A stretch of DNA of 64,000 nucleotides from an uncultured Dysgonomonas sp. (lineage in GTDB: Bacteria; Bacteroidota; Bacteroidia; Bacteroidales; Dysgonomonadaceae), in NCBI RefSeq assembly GCF_934668725.1, contig NZ_CAKUOF010000003.1, positions 248,001 through 312,000 of the forward strand, in the 5' to 3' direction. This document shows, in pieces, positions 1-9,493 of this stretch. The translations under genes were made by a program, and so were the position numbers. The notes beneath the pieces were generated by a model. That model made no database searches. It was not told the origin of the DNA and saw only the letters and a list, made by a program, of their open reading frames with translations. How positions within the stretch are numbered: position 1 is the stretch's first letter; the number at the start of each line of letters is the position of its first letter.

Positions 1-1
1 C

Positions 2-379
2 AAAATTTATCAGGATATGGCAAGTGCCATTGCAGACAGCCAACAGGAGGACGGTTCGTGGACACGGTCTATGCTCGATCCTCAACATGCACCGGGCCCT
101 GAAACCAGTGGAACGGCTTTCTTTACTTATGGCTTCTTATGGGGGATAAACAATGGAATCCTTGATAAAGCGACCTATTTACCTGTCGCAGAGAGAAGCT
201 GGAAATATCTATCGGAAACAGCTTTACAACCCGATGGTAAAATTGGGTATGTACAGCCCATTGGAGAAAAAGCAATACCGGGACAAGTGGTAGACGTAAA
301 CTCGACTGCCGATTTTGGTGTAGGAGCATTTCTTCTGGCAGCCTCCGAATTAGTAAAATATCTGGATAAGCAGCAGTAA
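2..379 (+). CDS. Unsaturated glucuronyl/rhamnogalacturonyl hydrolase, GH105/GH88-like (C-terminal part)
   Basis: The frame is open to the left edge, so only the last ~126 residues are visible. They match the C-terminal part of the (alpha/alpha)6-barrel GH105/GH88 hydrolases: the stretch DGSWTRSMLDP, then ETSGTAFF and a glycine-rich GFLWGINNG, and an end resembling the usual GAFLLAASE helix. Family members remove the 4,5-unsaturated uronic acid that polysaccharide lyases leave at the non-reducing end. Here the gene starts a + strand run that ends with a BNR_4 protein of the GH145/PL42 type, which could supply such an unsaturated product. The GH105 rather than GH88 assignment is an inference, because the N-terminal catalytic half is outside the window. 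Confidence 0.8.
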   Translation, partial: KIYQDMASAIADSQQEDGSWTRSMLDPQHAPGPETSGTAFFTYGFLWGINNGILDKATYLPVAERSWKYLSETALQPDGKIGYVQPIGEKAIPGQVVDVNSTADFGVGAFLLAASELVKYLDKQQ

Positions 380-402
380 ACAACACAAAAATTCAACTTA
401 CT

Positions 403-1623
403 ATGAAAAAGATTCTCACCTTACTTTTTTTCGCTTGCACCTGTTATTCTGTGCAGTTACAAGCAGCAGAACCAACTCCCGACCGCACTTATTGGGCAAA
501 TCTGCTTTATAAAATATCCGAGCCAGTATTGAGCAATATGAGTAAAGGCGAACTCGTAAAAAATATGCAGGTAGAAGTAAGCCCCACGTGGGATGGTCGC
601 CGTACCAGAGTGACCTATATGGAAGCTTTCGGACGCCTGATGGCAGGTTTAGCACCTTGGCTAAGTCTGCCCGATGATAATACACCCGAAGGGAAACAAA
701 GAAAGCAATTGAGAGAATGGGCTTTAAAAAGTTATGCACATGCAGTAGACCCCGATAGTCCCGATTATCTGCAATGGGATAAAGAAGGGCAAGCTCTTGT
801 AGATGCAGCCTATGTCGCAAATAGCTTTTTAAGAGCTCCCAAGCAATTATGGGAACCTCTGGATGAGGTAACAAAAAAACGCTACATAAAGGAATTTCAA
901 AAACTACGCTGGGTAGATCCACCTTATACTAATTGGCTGTTGTTTTCGGCTATGATAGAAACATTCCTCCTGTCAATAGACGAACAATACGACGCATACC
1001 GCATCCACAGTGCCATTCGTAAAATAGAAGAATGGTATGTGGGAGACGGATGGTATGCCGACGGAACCCATTTTGCATTCGATTACTACAACAGCTATGT
1101 TATTCAACCGATGTATGTTGAAGTTCTGGAAGTATTGGTAGCCAAAAACAGAATGGTAAAACAAGAGACTTTAGGTATTGCCCGTAAGCGCATGCAGCGA
1201 TACGGACTTATTTTAGAGCGTTTTATATCACCCGAAGGATCATTCCCTGCTTTTGGACGGTCTATGACATACCGCATGGGAGCTTTTCAACCGTTAGCGT
1301 TATTATCGTGGCGACAAGAATTACCCGAAGAGCTAAGCGAAGGGCAGGTTCGAAGTGCATTGACATGCGTTATGAAAAGAATGTTCGAAACTAAAGGCAA
1401 TTTCAATGAAAAAGGATTCCTACAATTAGGATTTGCCGGACATCAACCCAATCTTGCCGATTGGTATACCAACAACGGTAGTCTGTACCTGACCTCCCTC
1501 ACATTTCTACCGTTGGGCCTACCTGCTGATCATTCGTTCTGGACATCTCCCGCTGAAGATTGGACTGCTAAAAAAGCTTGGTCGGGAGAAGATTTCCCAA
1601 AAGATCATGCTATCGGATTTTAA
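403..1623 (+). CDS. DUF2264 protein, GH154-like glycoside hydrolase
   Basis: 406 residues with a Sec signal peptide (MKKILTLLFFACTCYS, cleavage near the AEP that follows). The body matches DUF2264: WDGRRTRVTYMEAFGRLMAGLAPWL near residue 65, TNWLLFSAMIE near 178, the GDGWYADGTHFAFDYYNSYV block near 215, and SFPAFGRSMTYRMGAFQ near 285. DUF2264 proteins form (alpha/alpha)6 barrels, and part of the family is classified as GH154, with beta-glucuronidase activity reported on arabinogalactan glycans. It starts 23 bases after the GH105 gene, so the two are probably co-transcribed. A glucuronidase role suits the neighbours but is inferred. A strong hairpin lies just downstream. Confidence 0.8.
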   Translation: MKKILTLLFFACTCYSVQLQAAEPTPDRTYWANLLYKISEPVLSNMSKGELVKNMQVEVSPTWDGRRTRVTYMEAFGRLMAGLAPWLSLPDDNTPEGKQRKQLREWALKSYAHAVDPDSPDYLQWDKEGQALVDAAYVANSFLRAPKQLWEPLDEVTKKRYIKEFQKLRWVDPPYTNWLLFSAMIETFLLSIDEQYDAYRIHSAIRKIEEWYVGDGWYADGTHFAFDYYNSYVIQPMYVEVLEVLVAKNRMVKQETLGIARKRMQRYGLILERFISPEGSFPAFGRSMTYRMGAFQPLALLSWRQELPEELSEGQVRSALTCVMKRMFETKGNFNEKGFLQLGFAGHQPNLADWYTNNGSLYLTSLTFLPLGLPADHSFWTSPAEDWTAKKAWSGEDFPKDHAIGF

Positions 1624-1950
1624 GGTTTTAAACCTTCACGACCATATTATAGCAACAGATTTTATTCTCTACTAAACAAAAAAGGAGTTGATCTATAATT
1701 CAACTCCTTTGATCTGATTCTCCCCTATTTCCTTTATTCCTTTTATCTAGTTTTGGGAAAATTAACCTTAAACCTATACTGTAATGCTGCAAAAATCAAC
1801 CCCTATTTTGGCATTTCAAAACAGTCAGATATTATATATCAAATACCCAACCATTCGGTTCTACTCATCTGACAGTTAGTAATACATGTTACCTGAATCT
1901 AAATACACATTCTTAAAAGTTACCTAATATTTATCCTTTATTTTAATATC
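1624..1950. other. Intergenic region before the SusC gene
   Basis: 327 bases without a gene. It holds one strong hairpin (listed separately, 1681-1710) near the left end and then about 240 AT-rich bases leading to the SusC start. I see no perfect TAnnTTTG -7 box here, so the receptor gene may use an activator-dependent or diverged promoter. No regulator of the usual SusR, hybrid two-component or ECF/anti-sigma type is visible between 1 and 9236; it may lie left of the window. Confidence 0.5.
1681..1710 (+). terminator. Hairpin after the DUF2264 gene
   Basis: An 11-bp perfect stem (AAAGGAGTTGA with TCAACTCCTTT) closes an 8-base loop. It lies 58 bases after the DUF2264 stop. The T run after the stem is only three bases, so it may be a partial terminator or an RNA-stabilising stem between the enzyme genes and the SusC/SusD genes. 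Confidence 0.6.
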
Positions 1951-4900
1951 ATGAAACAAATAACCTCTTCAAAATCTAAAGACGAGACTGATGTACCTCG
2001 TGCATCAAAGATGTTTTTCTTATGTATGATGCTCTTGGGGATCGCTCTATTCCTTCCCCTTGGTGCATATGCTCAACAAAATTCTATTTCGGGAGTGGTT
2101 TTGGATGCTAGATCCAAAGACCCTCTTGTTGGAGTTTCGTTAGTTGTAAAAGGCACTACAACAGGAGTACTTACCGATCTGGATGGAAAATTTTCTATCT
2201 CAGCCCCTGCGGGTTCAACACTTGTTATTTCATATATCGGTTTCGAAAAACAAGAAGTTGCCATTCAAAACCGGTCTTCGATAAATGTATTACTTAAAGA
2301 AGACAGCCATGTTCTGGATGACGTAGTAGTTGTAGGATACGGTGTACAAAAAAAATCAGACGTTACAGGTTCCGTTACATCCGTTTCCAAAGACCGTCTG
2401 GCAAAGATCCCCGTAACCAATATTCTGCAAGCGGTGCAAGGATCAGCAGCAGGAGTAATTATTACTCAACAATCTTCTGTTCCGGGAGATGCACCTTCGG
2501 CACTGGTCAGAGGACAAAATTCGATTAACGCCAATTCAGGTCCCTATATTGTAGTTGACGGTATTCCAATTTCGAAATCAGGAGGAACCCTTAACGACAT
2601 CAACCCGAGTGATATCGCCTCTATGGAGATTCTGAAAGATGCTTCGGCTGTTGCAATTTACGGTACAAACGGAGCAAATGGTGTAATTCTGATTACAACC
2701 AAACGAGGAATGACAGGTAAACCTGTTATTCGATATAACGGACATGCCGGTATAGAGTCGATGGCTCATATTTTAGAGCCTCGCAACGGAGAAGAGTACC
2801 TTCAAAAATTTGCCGATTGGATGAAACAAACCGGGCAAACCCAAACAAGTCCTGTTCCCAATTATGGCGAAGAAGAAAATTACAAAGCAGGTATTACTCA
2901 CGATTGGATCGACATGGTTTCTCAAACCGGTATTATACAAGATCACAATGTCAGTATATCGGGTGGAACACCTGAAGTCAAATATTTCTTATCGGGTGGA
3001 TATATGGATCAGAAAGGAGTTTTACAAGGTTACAATTATAAACGAACCAGTATTCGCTCTAATCTGGATGCTGATGTAACCAAATTCTTAACCATAGGAA
3101 CTTCTTTATTCTTAACAAACCACAATAGAGACGGAGGACGTGTAAATCTGCTTAATGCTTCGGCCATGAGTCCTTTCGGACAACCGTTTAATCCCGATGG
3201 CAGCTATAAAATATATCCGATGGAACCTGAGCAATTATTCTCGAACCCATTCTTAGGACTAACCACAGACAGAGAACGTCGTTCTTTCAATGTGAACATG
3301 AATGGATATGCAGAAGTCAGATTCTCGGGAGTATTAAAAGGATTGAGATACAAATTCAATGCAGGATATGTTTATCTGCCTACTCGCGAGTCGAGCTACA
3401 CAGGACGAGATGCCAACGACAAGCTGGGGACGGCAAGTATACGCAACTCCGAAACAAACAGCTATACTATAGAAAACATTGTAACATATACCCGTGATTG
3501 GGATAAACATCATTTCGATTTTACGGGTCTTTACGGTGCTCAACAGCGTAAGTTCAACGAGTCAACGGCAGGAGCTGTAGGCTTTGTAAACGACTTACTT
3601 TCGTTCAATAACTTAGGAGCAGGAGCAACACAAACCAGTAAATCGTATGCCGACAAATATTCGGCGAACTCTCAAATGGGACGTATCAATTATTCGTATG
3701 ACAGCAGGTATTTGTTTACTTTAACTGTACGCCGTGACGGCTCTTCGGTCTTTGGAAAGAACACTTCAAAATATGGTACATTCCCTTCGATAGCTGCCGG
3801 TTGGAACATCAGTAATGAAAATTTCATGAAATCGGTTACTGCCATAGATAATTTAAAAGTCAGATTTTCTTACGGTAAATCGGGTAACGAAGCCATATCT
3901 GTTTACAAAACTATTTCGACAGCCTCGAACAACAAAGTACCTTCTAACGGAATCGGTGAAACGGGAATGCTTTTAAGCAATCTCGGAAACTCTGATCTGG
4001 AATGGGAAAAGACAACCGGAGGAAACATCGGAATTGATTTCGGTATACTTCGGAATCGTATTACAGGAACCATCGACATGTATAAAAGTAATACTACCGA
4101 CCTGCTATTGTTACGGTCGATACCGCTTGTTACAGGATACACTCAGGTATTCGATAATCTTGGGGAAACTTCGAACAAAGGGATAGAATTGACTTTAACT
4201 ACACGCAATATAGAAACACGTGATTTCGGATGGGAAACGACAGTTGTTTTCGCCGCTAATAAAAACAAGATAGTAGACTTATACGGTGATAAAAAAGATG
4301 ATTTAGGCAACAGGTGGTTTATAGGACACCCCATCAATGTAGTATACGATTACAAAATGGAAGGGGTATGGCAAGAGGATGAAATCAGCGCAGGGCTTCA
4401 CAAAAAACAAGACCCGACAGCAAAAGCCGGTGACCTGAAGTTTGCCGATCTGAATGAAGACGGACAGATAACAGCCGAAGATAAAACCATATTGGGACAA
4501 ACTGCTCCTAAGTGGACCGGAGGTTTAACCAATACCTTTCGCTATAAAAACTGGAATATGAGCATTTTTCTTCAAACTGCTCAAGGGATGACCAAAAACA
4601 ATGCCGACTTAAATTATGTGGATGAAACCGGAAAAAGAAATACACCGCGTGAAGTGGGTTACTGGACTCCCGAAAATCGCAGTAATACGAGACCTGCCCT
4701 TTCATACAATAATACAAGGGGCTATGGATATGCTTCTGATGCCGATTATATCCGAATCAAAGATATTACGGTAAGTTATGTATTCAATCCCGGAGTACTG
4801 GATAAATTTAGTATCAGTGGTTTGACTGTTTATGCCAGCGGGCGAAATCTTCACACATTCACGAAATGGATAGGATGGGATCCCGAATCCCGTCAGATTA

Positions 4901-5010
4901 CCAGAGGATCGAGTAGCTGGGATAGTAATCTGAATGCGTACAGAAGTTGGGAAGATAATTATCCGGTAGTACGTAGTATCGTATTCGGAATAAATATCAC
5001 GCTTAAATAA
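1951..5010 (+). CDS. SusC-type TonB-dependent outer membrane receptor
   Basis: 1019 residues. A long N-region is followed by a hydrophobic segment (MFFLCMMLLGIALFLPLGAYAQ), then a CarboxypepD-regulatory-like domain (SGVVLDARSKDPLVGVSL to about residue 115), the SusC signature DDVVVVGYG near 127, a plug domain with LVRGQNSINANSGPYIVVDG, and a C-terminal beta-barrel. Length and order are typical for SusC, which forms the channel that, with the SusD lid, imports oligosaccharides through the outer membrane using TonB energy. The SusD gene follows after 42 bases. The neighbouring enzymes suggest arabinogalactan-derived oligosaccharides as cargo (inference). The first ATG was kept because the next one would leave a signal peptide without basic residues. 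Confidence 0.95.
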   Translation: MKQITSSKSKDETDVPRASKMFFLCMMLLGIALFLPLGAYAQQNSISGVVLDARSKDPLVGVSLVVKGTTTGVLTDLDGKFSISAPAGSTLVISYIGFEKQEVAIQNRSSINVLLKEDSHVLDDVVVVGYGVQKKSDVTGSVTSVSKDRLAKIPVTNILQAVQGSAAGVIITQQSSVPGDAPSALVRGQNSINANSGPYIVVDGIPISKSGGTLNDINPSDIASMEILKDASAVAIYGTNGANGVILITTKRGMTGKPVIRYNGHAGIESMAHILEPRNGEEYLQKFADWMKQTGQTQTSPVPNYGEEENYKAGITHDWIDMVSQTGIIQDHNVSISGGTPEVKYFLSGGYMDQKGVLQGYNYKRTSIRSNLDADVTKFLTIGTSLFLTNHNRDGGRVNLLNASAMSPFGQPFNPDGSYKIYPMEPEQLFSNPFLGLTTDRERRSFNVNMNGYAEVRFSGVLKGLRYKFNAGYVYLPTRESSYTGRDANDKLGTASIRNSETNSYTIENIVTYTRDWDKHHFDFTGLYGAQQRKFNESTAGAVGFVNDLLSFNNLGAGATQTSKSYADKYSANSQMGRINYSYDSRYLFTLTVRRDGSSVFGKNTSKYGTFPSIAAGWNISNENFMKSVTAIDNLKVRFSYGKSGNEAISVYKTISTASNNKVPSNGIGETGMLLSNLGNSDLEWEKTTGGNIGIDFGILRNRITGTIDMYKSNTTDLLLLRSIPLVTGYTQVFDNLGETSNKGIELTLTTRNIETRDFGWETTVVFAANKNKIVDLYGDKKDDLGNRWFIGHPINVVYDYKMEGVWQEDEISAGLHKKQDPTAKAGDLKFADLNEDGQITAEDKTILGQTAPKWTGGLTNTFRYKNWNMSIFLQTAQGMTKNNADLNYVDETGKRNTPREVGYWTPENRSNTRPALSYNNTRGYGYASDADYIRIKDITVSYVFNPGVLDKFSISGLTVYASGRNLHTFTKWIGWDPESRQITRGSSSWDSNLNAYRSWEDNYPVVRSIVFGINITLK

Positions 5011-5052
5011 TCTATCTGTAAACTTAGTCTAAATTACTCAAAAAACATTATT

Positions 5053-6675
5053 ATGAAAAAATGTATAATATTCATCATATCAATACTATCTCTTGCCTAT
5101 TCGTGCAGTGATAGTTATCTGGACGAAACTCCCTACTCTTCTTATACGCCTGAGACTTTAAAAGACTCATTAGGAATCGAGGCATCCATTATCGGGCTTC
5201 ATAACCTGTATGGCACGATCTGGACTTGGAGCGATCAGCAAGGGTGGTTAAGTGTATGGCAGGTGGGAACTGATGTTGCCAGTGCTGCTCAGGAACAAGG
5301 TATCGAGATTCCATATTATGATTATACAAAATTGACATCGTCCGATAGAGCGGCTTCTTTTATTTGGGAAAAGTGCTATGCTATTATCAATAATTCCAAT
5401 AGTATTATTAACGATATGGAGAACTCGTCATCATCGGTAAAAGGTTTGAGCGAGGGAGGTAAGAAAAGAGTCAGTGCCGAAGCCAAATTCTTCAGAGGAT
5501 ATGCATACAATATGCTTGCTACCCTTTTTGGCGGTGTTCCCTTGGTTACAGAACCTACTACCGGAGCCAAAACCGATTATGTGAGAGCATCGTTGGACGC
5601 CATAAATACGCTTATCGTTTCAGACTTAACATTCAGCACACAATACCTGCCCGATATAGAAGCTGTGCCGAGCAATTCGGGAGGTAAACAATATGGAAGA
5701 GCCAATAAATATATGGCTATGCAATTATTGGGAGAAGCGTATATCAGAATTGGAAAACCCGAACTGGCAGAACCTCAACTGCAAACAATAATATCGAGTA
5801 GAAGGTTTAAGCTGATAAAGAACCGCTACGGCTCTAAAACCGATCTTCCGGGTGATTTTTATCACGACATGTTTATATATGGAAACCAACGGAGATCTCA
5901 GGGAAATACCGAAACATTATGGACATTTGAAGTGGATAATACCAGCACTGTTCCGGGTGGATATACCGGTGCTCCTCAACAAAGACGTGTTTGGACTTCT
6001 GCCTATTACAACATCAAAGGAATGGTATTATGTGATTCTTTGGGTGGGAGAGGCTTGGCTCGTTTACGCTTAAGCGACTGGACTAATTACAGGCTTTATA
6101 AAGACGGTGATATACGTAATTCGCAATATAATATCAAGCGGAAAATGTATATCAATGATCCGGCTAATGCTAACTTCGGCAAAGAAATTCCATATGTAGG
6201 AACCGATACTATTTACAACTTATGTCCGCATACTACCAAATGGGGTGCTTTTGATCCGAATGACACTTTCGGATGGGCTACGGTTAAAGACTGGATTTTG
6301 ATGCGATTGGGAGAAACTTACCTGCTACTTGCCGAAGCTCAGTTTAAGCAAGGTAAAACAACGGAGGCTGCCAATACAATCAATGTGCTTCGCGAACGTG
6401 CATTTCCTAATTATCCGGCACAAGGAAAAGTTTCGGCATCCGATATTACACTCGATTTTATACTTGATGAACGTGCCAGAGAGCTTATCGGTGAAGAAAA
6501 CCGTCGCATGACATTGATGCGTACAGGAACCCTGGTCGAACGGGCTAAATTGAATACCACCAAGTATAAACCGATAGTGGGGATAAGCAAAACAAATCTT
6601 CTACTGCCTATACCTCTGACTGAAATTCAATTGAATAAAGATGTTGTATTGGAGCAAAATCCGGGATATGATTAA
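5053..6675 (+). CDS. SusD/RagB family surface glycan-binding lipoprotein
   Basis: 540 residues. The lipoprotein signal peptide ends at SLAYSC with Cys18 as lipidation site, followed by SDSYLDETP, the usual start of SusD proteins. SusD hallmarks include AEAKFFRGYAYNMLATLFGGVPLVTEP near residue 140-165 and, near the end, RERAFPNYP and ILDERARELIGEENRRMTLMRTG. SusD proteins cap the SusC barrel and bind the incoming glycan. It pairs with the SusC gene directly upstream; a 12-bp hairpin after it may set its level relative to the downstream enzyme genes. Confidence 0.95.
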   Translation: MKKCIIFIISILSLAYSCSDSYLDETPYSSYTPETLKDSLGIEASIIGLHNLYGTIWTWSDQQGWLSVWQVGTDVASAAQEQGIEIPYYDYTKLTSSDRAASFIWEKCYAIINNSNSIINDMENSSSSVKGLSEGGKKRVSAEAKFFRGYAYNMLATLFGGVPLVTEPTTGAKTDYVRASLDAINTLIVSDLTFSTQYLPDIEAVPSNSGGKQYGRANKYMAMQLLGEAYIRIGKPELAEPQLQTIISSRRFKLIKNRYGSKTDLPGDFYHDMFIYGNQRRSQGNTETLWTFEVDNTSTVPGGYTGAPQQRRVWTSAYYNIKGMVLCDSLGGRGLARLRLSDWTNYRLYKDGDIRNSQYNIKRKMYINDPANANFGKEIPYVGTDTIYNLCPHTTKWGAFDPNDTFGWATVKDWILMRLGETYLLLAEAQFKQGKTTEAANTINVLRERAFPNYPAQGKVSASDITLDFILDERARELIGEENRRMTLMRTGTLVERAKLNTTKYKPIVGISKTNLLLPIPLTEIQLNKDVVLEQNPGYD

Positions 6676-6701
6676 GCCGTTAAATAAATAAAAATGGTAC
6701 A

Positions 6702-6732
6702 GGGGTTTCTCTTCACCAAAAAGAGAAATCCC
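6702..6732 (+). terminator. Hairpin between SusD and GH43 genes
   Basis: A 12-bp stem (5' arm GGGGTTTCTCTT at 6702-6713, 3' arm AAGAGAAATCCC at 6721-6732, one G-T pair) closes a 7-base loop. There is no long T run afterwards. In the middle of an apparent operon, such a stem is best read as partial termination or protection of the susCD transcript 3' end. Confidence 0.55.
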
Positions 6733-6789
6733 ATTCCTTAAAAACTATCCCTCTCAATCGAGACTTTATTCTCTTAAAGAATAATCAAT

Positions 6790-7944
6790 ATGATAAAGTT
6801 AAAATATCTCTTAGTAGCCTTCCTTTTTATTCTTGATGTAAATGTTCCGTTTGCCTCTACTTCTTATATAGAATCTGAACACCAATCATTCCAACCCGGA
6901 AAAATATGGATGGATACAGATGGCATCCACATAAACGCTCATGGTGGAGGAATGCTTTATCACAACAACAAATACTATTGGTTCGGAGAAAATAAGGGAG
7001 AAAAAAGCAATAACGCCTTAGTAGGTGTTATGTGCTATTCGTCAGACGACCTTTACAATTGGATAAACGAAGGAGTTGTCCTTCCCGTTGTTGAAGGTGA
7101 CGAAAACAGTCCTATTGCCAAAGGCTGTATTATAGAACGACCTAAGGTCGTGTATAATGAAAAGACAAAGCAATTTGTGATGTTCTTTCATCTCGAACTG
7201 AAAGGCAAAGGATACGAAAGTGCCCATGTAGGAATAGCAACAAGTGATAAACCAACCGGACCATTCCGGTTTGTGAAATCATACCGCCCCAATGCAGGAT
7301 ATTATCCTGTAAACATGTCTGATAATCAGAAAAGCTCTAACATTATACCTGAAGACTTCCGCAAGTGGTGGACTAAGGAATGGACTGCCGCCGTAAAAGA
7401 CGGAATGTTTGTTCGCCGTGATTTTGAAGGTGGGCAAATGTCACGTGATATGACCGTATATGTAGATGACGATGGCAAAGCCTATCATATATATTCGTCG
7501 GAAGAAAATCTGACTATACAATTAGCTGAACTGACTGACGATTACCTGAGCCACACAGGCAAATATATACGGATAGAACCCGCAGGTCATAACGAAGCTC
7601 CCGCTATCTTCAAGAGAGACGGACGTTACTTTATGATTACCTCAGGATGTACAGGCTGGGCCCCTAATGCTGCACGTTTACTTGTTGCAGACACTATCTG
7701 GGGGCCTTGGAAATTATATCCTAATCCTTGTGTATGCAAAGAATCTGAACTGACTTTTCACTCACAAGGCACCTACATACTACCCATTGCAGGCAAAAAA
7801 GATGCTTTTATTTTTATGGCAGACCGATGGACACCCAAAAATCCGATAGATGGCAGGTATGTATGGCTACCTATTCAGTTTGAGAATAATTTACCTGTAT
7901 TGAGATGGTTAGATAACTGGACTTTAGATATCTTTGATTTATGA
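6790..7944 (+). CDS. Glycoside hydrolase family 43 (subfamily 24/34-like)
   Basis: 384 residues, secreted (hydrophobic MIKLKYLLVAFLFILDVNVPFAS). It is a five-bladed beta-propeller of the GH43 type: DTDGIHINAHGGGML with YYWFGENKG near residue 45-65, IIERPKVVYN near 115, RDMTVYVDDDGKAYHIYSS near 220, and GHNEAPAIFKRDGRYFMITSGCTGW near 272, whose Glu is the likely general acid. The INAHGGG/YYWFGE combination is seen in subfamilies 24 (exo-beta-1,3-galactanase) and 34 (galactofuranosidase or related); I cannot separate the two by eye. Its stop overlaps the next start (ATGA), so it is translationally coupled to the BNR_4 gene. Confidence 0.85.
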   Translation: MIKLKYLLVAFLFILDVNVPFASTSYIESEHQSFQPGKIWMDTDGIHINAHGGGMLYHNNKYYWFGENKGEKSNNALVGVMCYSSDDLYNWINEGVVLPVVEGDENSPIAKGCIIERPKVVYNEKTKQFVMFFHLELKGKGYESAHVGIATSDKPTGPFRFVKSYRPNAGYYPVNMSDNQKSSNIIPEDFRKWWTKEWTAAVKDGMFVRRDFEGGQMSRDMTVYVDDDGKAYHIYSSEENLTIQLAELTDDYLSHTGKYIRIEPAGHNEAPAIFKRDGRYFMITSGCTGWAPNAARLLVADTIWGPWKLYPNPCVCKESELTFHSQGTYILPIAGKKDAFIFMADRWTPKNPIDGRYVWLPIQFENNLPVLRWLDNWTLDIFDL

Positions 7945-9236
7945 AAAACCTTATTATACTTATTCTCGGATTATTACCTCAACTTATTTATTCACAGCAG
8001 TTAGTGCCTGTTGGCGATGGATGGGCAAACAATTCGGTGAATGTAACCGTATTCCGAAAAAATTCGCTCGTCACATACAAAGACACACAATTCATAGCCT
8101 ACTATGATAATGATGGATGCTTAATCTTAGGTAAGAGAAAACTTCCTAAAGGAGAATGGATTCTAAATAAAACTCAATATACGGGTAATGTAAGTGATGC
8201 CCATAATTCTATCAGCATTATGGTTGATGGCGACGGGTATCTTCATGTGTCTTGGGATCATCACGGGCACCCTCTGCGCTATGCTAAGAGTATTGCACCT
8301 CTATCTTTAGAATTAGGCGATAAGCAACCGATGACACGGGAATTGGAGGAAAATGTAACTTATCCTGAATTTTACAAAATGCCTAATGGCGATTTAATAT
8401 TTATATATCGGGATGGTCAATCGGGAAAAGGAAATCTGGTTTTAAACCGCTACAACGTAAAAACCAAGACATGGAATCAGTTACAGAAAAACCTGATCGA
8501 TGGCGAAGGCAAGCGAAATGCTTATGCCCAATCGTGCGTAGACGATAAAGGTGTTATCCATATTTCGTGGGTATGGCGTGAGACTCCCGATGTCGCAACC
8601 AATCATGACCTATGTTATGCAAAATCATTAGACGGAGGTATAACATGGATGAATTCAATGGGAGAAAAATATACATTACCGATAATTGCCGAAACATCGG
8701 AATATGCAGCATTGATTCCTCAAAACTGCGAACTGATCAATCAAACGGCAATGACTACCGACAATAAAGGTAATCCTTACATTGCAACTTATTGGAGAGA
8801 AAAAAACTCTGATATCCCACAATATCATATTGTTTATAACAAGCATAACGAATGGAAGGTGATGAACCTTAACTTCCGAAATACACCTTTCTCTCTTAAA
8901 GGGGGAGGAACAAAACGTATACCTATTTCACGCCCTCAACTGATAGTTGACACTAAGGGTAAAAATACAAATTTATTTCTACTGTTTCGGGATGAAGAAA
9001 GAGGGGGAAAAGTCTCGATGGCTGTTTGCAAAGACATTGATGGAAAGAAATGGACTGTCCGTGATTTAACTGATTTTTCGGTCGGTTCATGGGAACCCTC
9101 TTTCGATACAGAACTATGGAGAAACAAGAAACAACTGCATATTTTCGTTCAGAAAGCAGATCAGGTAGACGGAGAAGGCAAAGCTGATATAGCACCTCAA
9201 AAAGTATATATACTGGAAAATAACCTGTTATATTAG
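7941..9236 (+). CDS. BNR_4 repeat protein, GH145/PL42-like (rhamnose-glucuronate cleaving)
   Basis: 431 residues with signal peptide (MKNLIILILGLLPQLIYSQ). It is a seven-bladed propeller of the BNR_4 family: NVTVFRKNSLVTYKDTQFIAYYD, then SVS-type blade ends, SISIMVDGDGYLHVSWDHHGHPLRYAKS near residue 88-115, NRYNVKTKTW, IHISWVWRETPDVATNHDLCYAKS near 193-218, and ISRPQLIVD near 330. WDHHGHPLRY with two adjacent histidines is the hallmark of the group that holds GH145 and PL42, enzymes that split L-rhamnose from alpha-1,4-linked glucuronic acid in arabinogalactan proteins, hydrolytically or as lyases. The alternative is an ulvan-lyase-like PL24/PL25 role, less likely with these neighbours. The start overlaps the GH43 stop by four bases. 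Confidence 0.8.
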   Translation: MKNLIILILGLLPQLIYSQQLVPVGDGWANNSVNVTVFRKNSLVTYKDTQFIAYYDNDGCLILGKRKLPKGEWILNKTQYTGNVSDAHNSISIMVDGDGYLHVSWDHHGHPLRYAKSIAPLSLELGDKQPMTRELEENVTYPEFYKMPNGDLIFIYRDGQSGKGNLVLNRYNVKTKTWNQLQKNLIDGEGKRNAYAQSCVDDKGVIHISWVWRETPDVATNHDLCYAKSLDGGITWMNSMGEKYTLPIIAETSEYAALIPQNCELINQTAMTTDNKGNPYIATYWREKNSDIPQYHIVYNKHNEWKVMNLNFRNTPFSLKGGGTKRIPISRPQLIVDTKGKNTNLFLLFRDEERGGKVSMAVCKDIDGKKWTVRDLTDFSVGSWEPSFDTELWRNKKQLHIFVQKADQVDGEGKADIAPQKVYILENNLLY

Positions 9237-9384
9237 TTATATACAAGTCTTATACATAATGAACAATAGAGCTGTAAGAATGTTAAAAACATAGGGAGTA
9301 TGAGAATATTTATTCTTTGGAATTGCCCTGTACCAAGTAAAAACTTAAGGTTGGACGCAAAGGTAAAGATGATAAAGAAATTTG

Positions 9385-9392
9385 TATCTTTG
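9385..9392 (+). promoter_or_regulatory. Putative Bacteroidetes -7 box upstream of nucleotidyltransferase
   Basis: TATCTTTG matches the Bacteroidetes sigma-ABfr -7 consensus TAnnTTTG. It lies about 100 bases before the start at 9494. No TTTG -33 element sits at the standard 19-21 base distance, so only half of the promoter is supported. Confidence 0.4.
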
Positions 9393-9493
9393 TTATTCGG
9401 TCAGCTAATCGAATCCGATTTCGAATGAGATATCGATTTCATACAGCTAGACTTGTTGGGATTATTATTAACATCAAATAGAGAAAAAGAACT

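Noticed and set aside
8936..9246. Overlapping antisense reading frames opposite the BNR_4 gene
   Set aside because: They lie fully within a clear family gene, have no domain pattern and follow its codon structure in mirror; treated as shadow frames.
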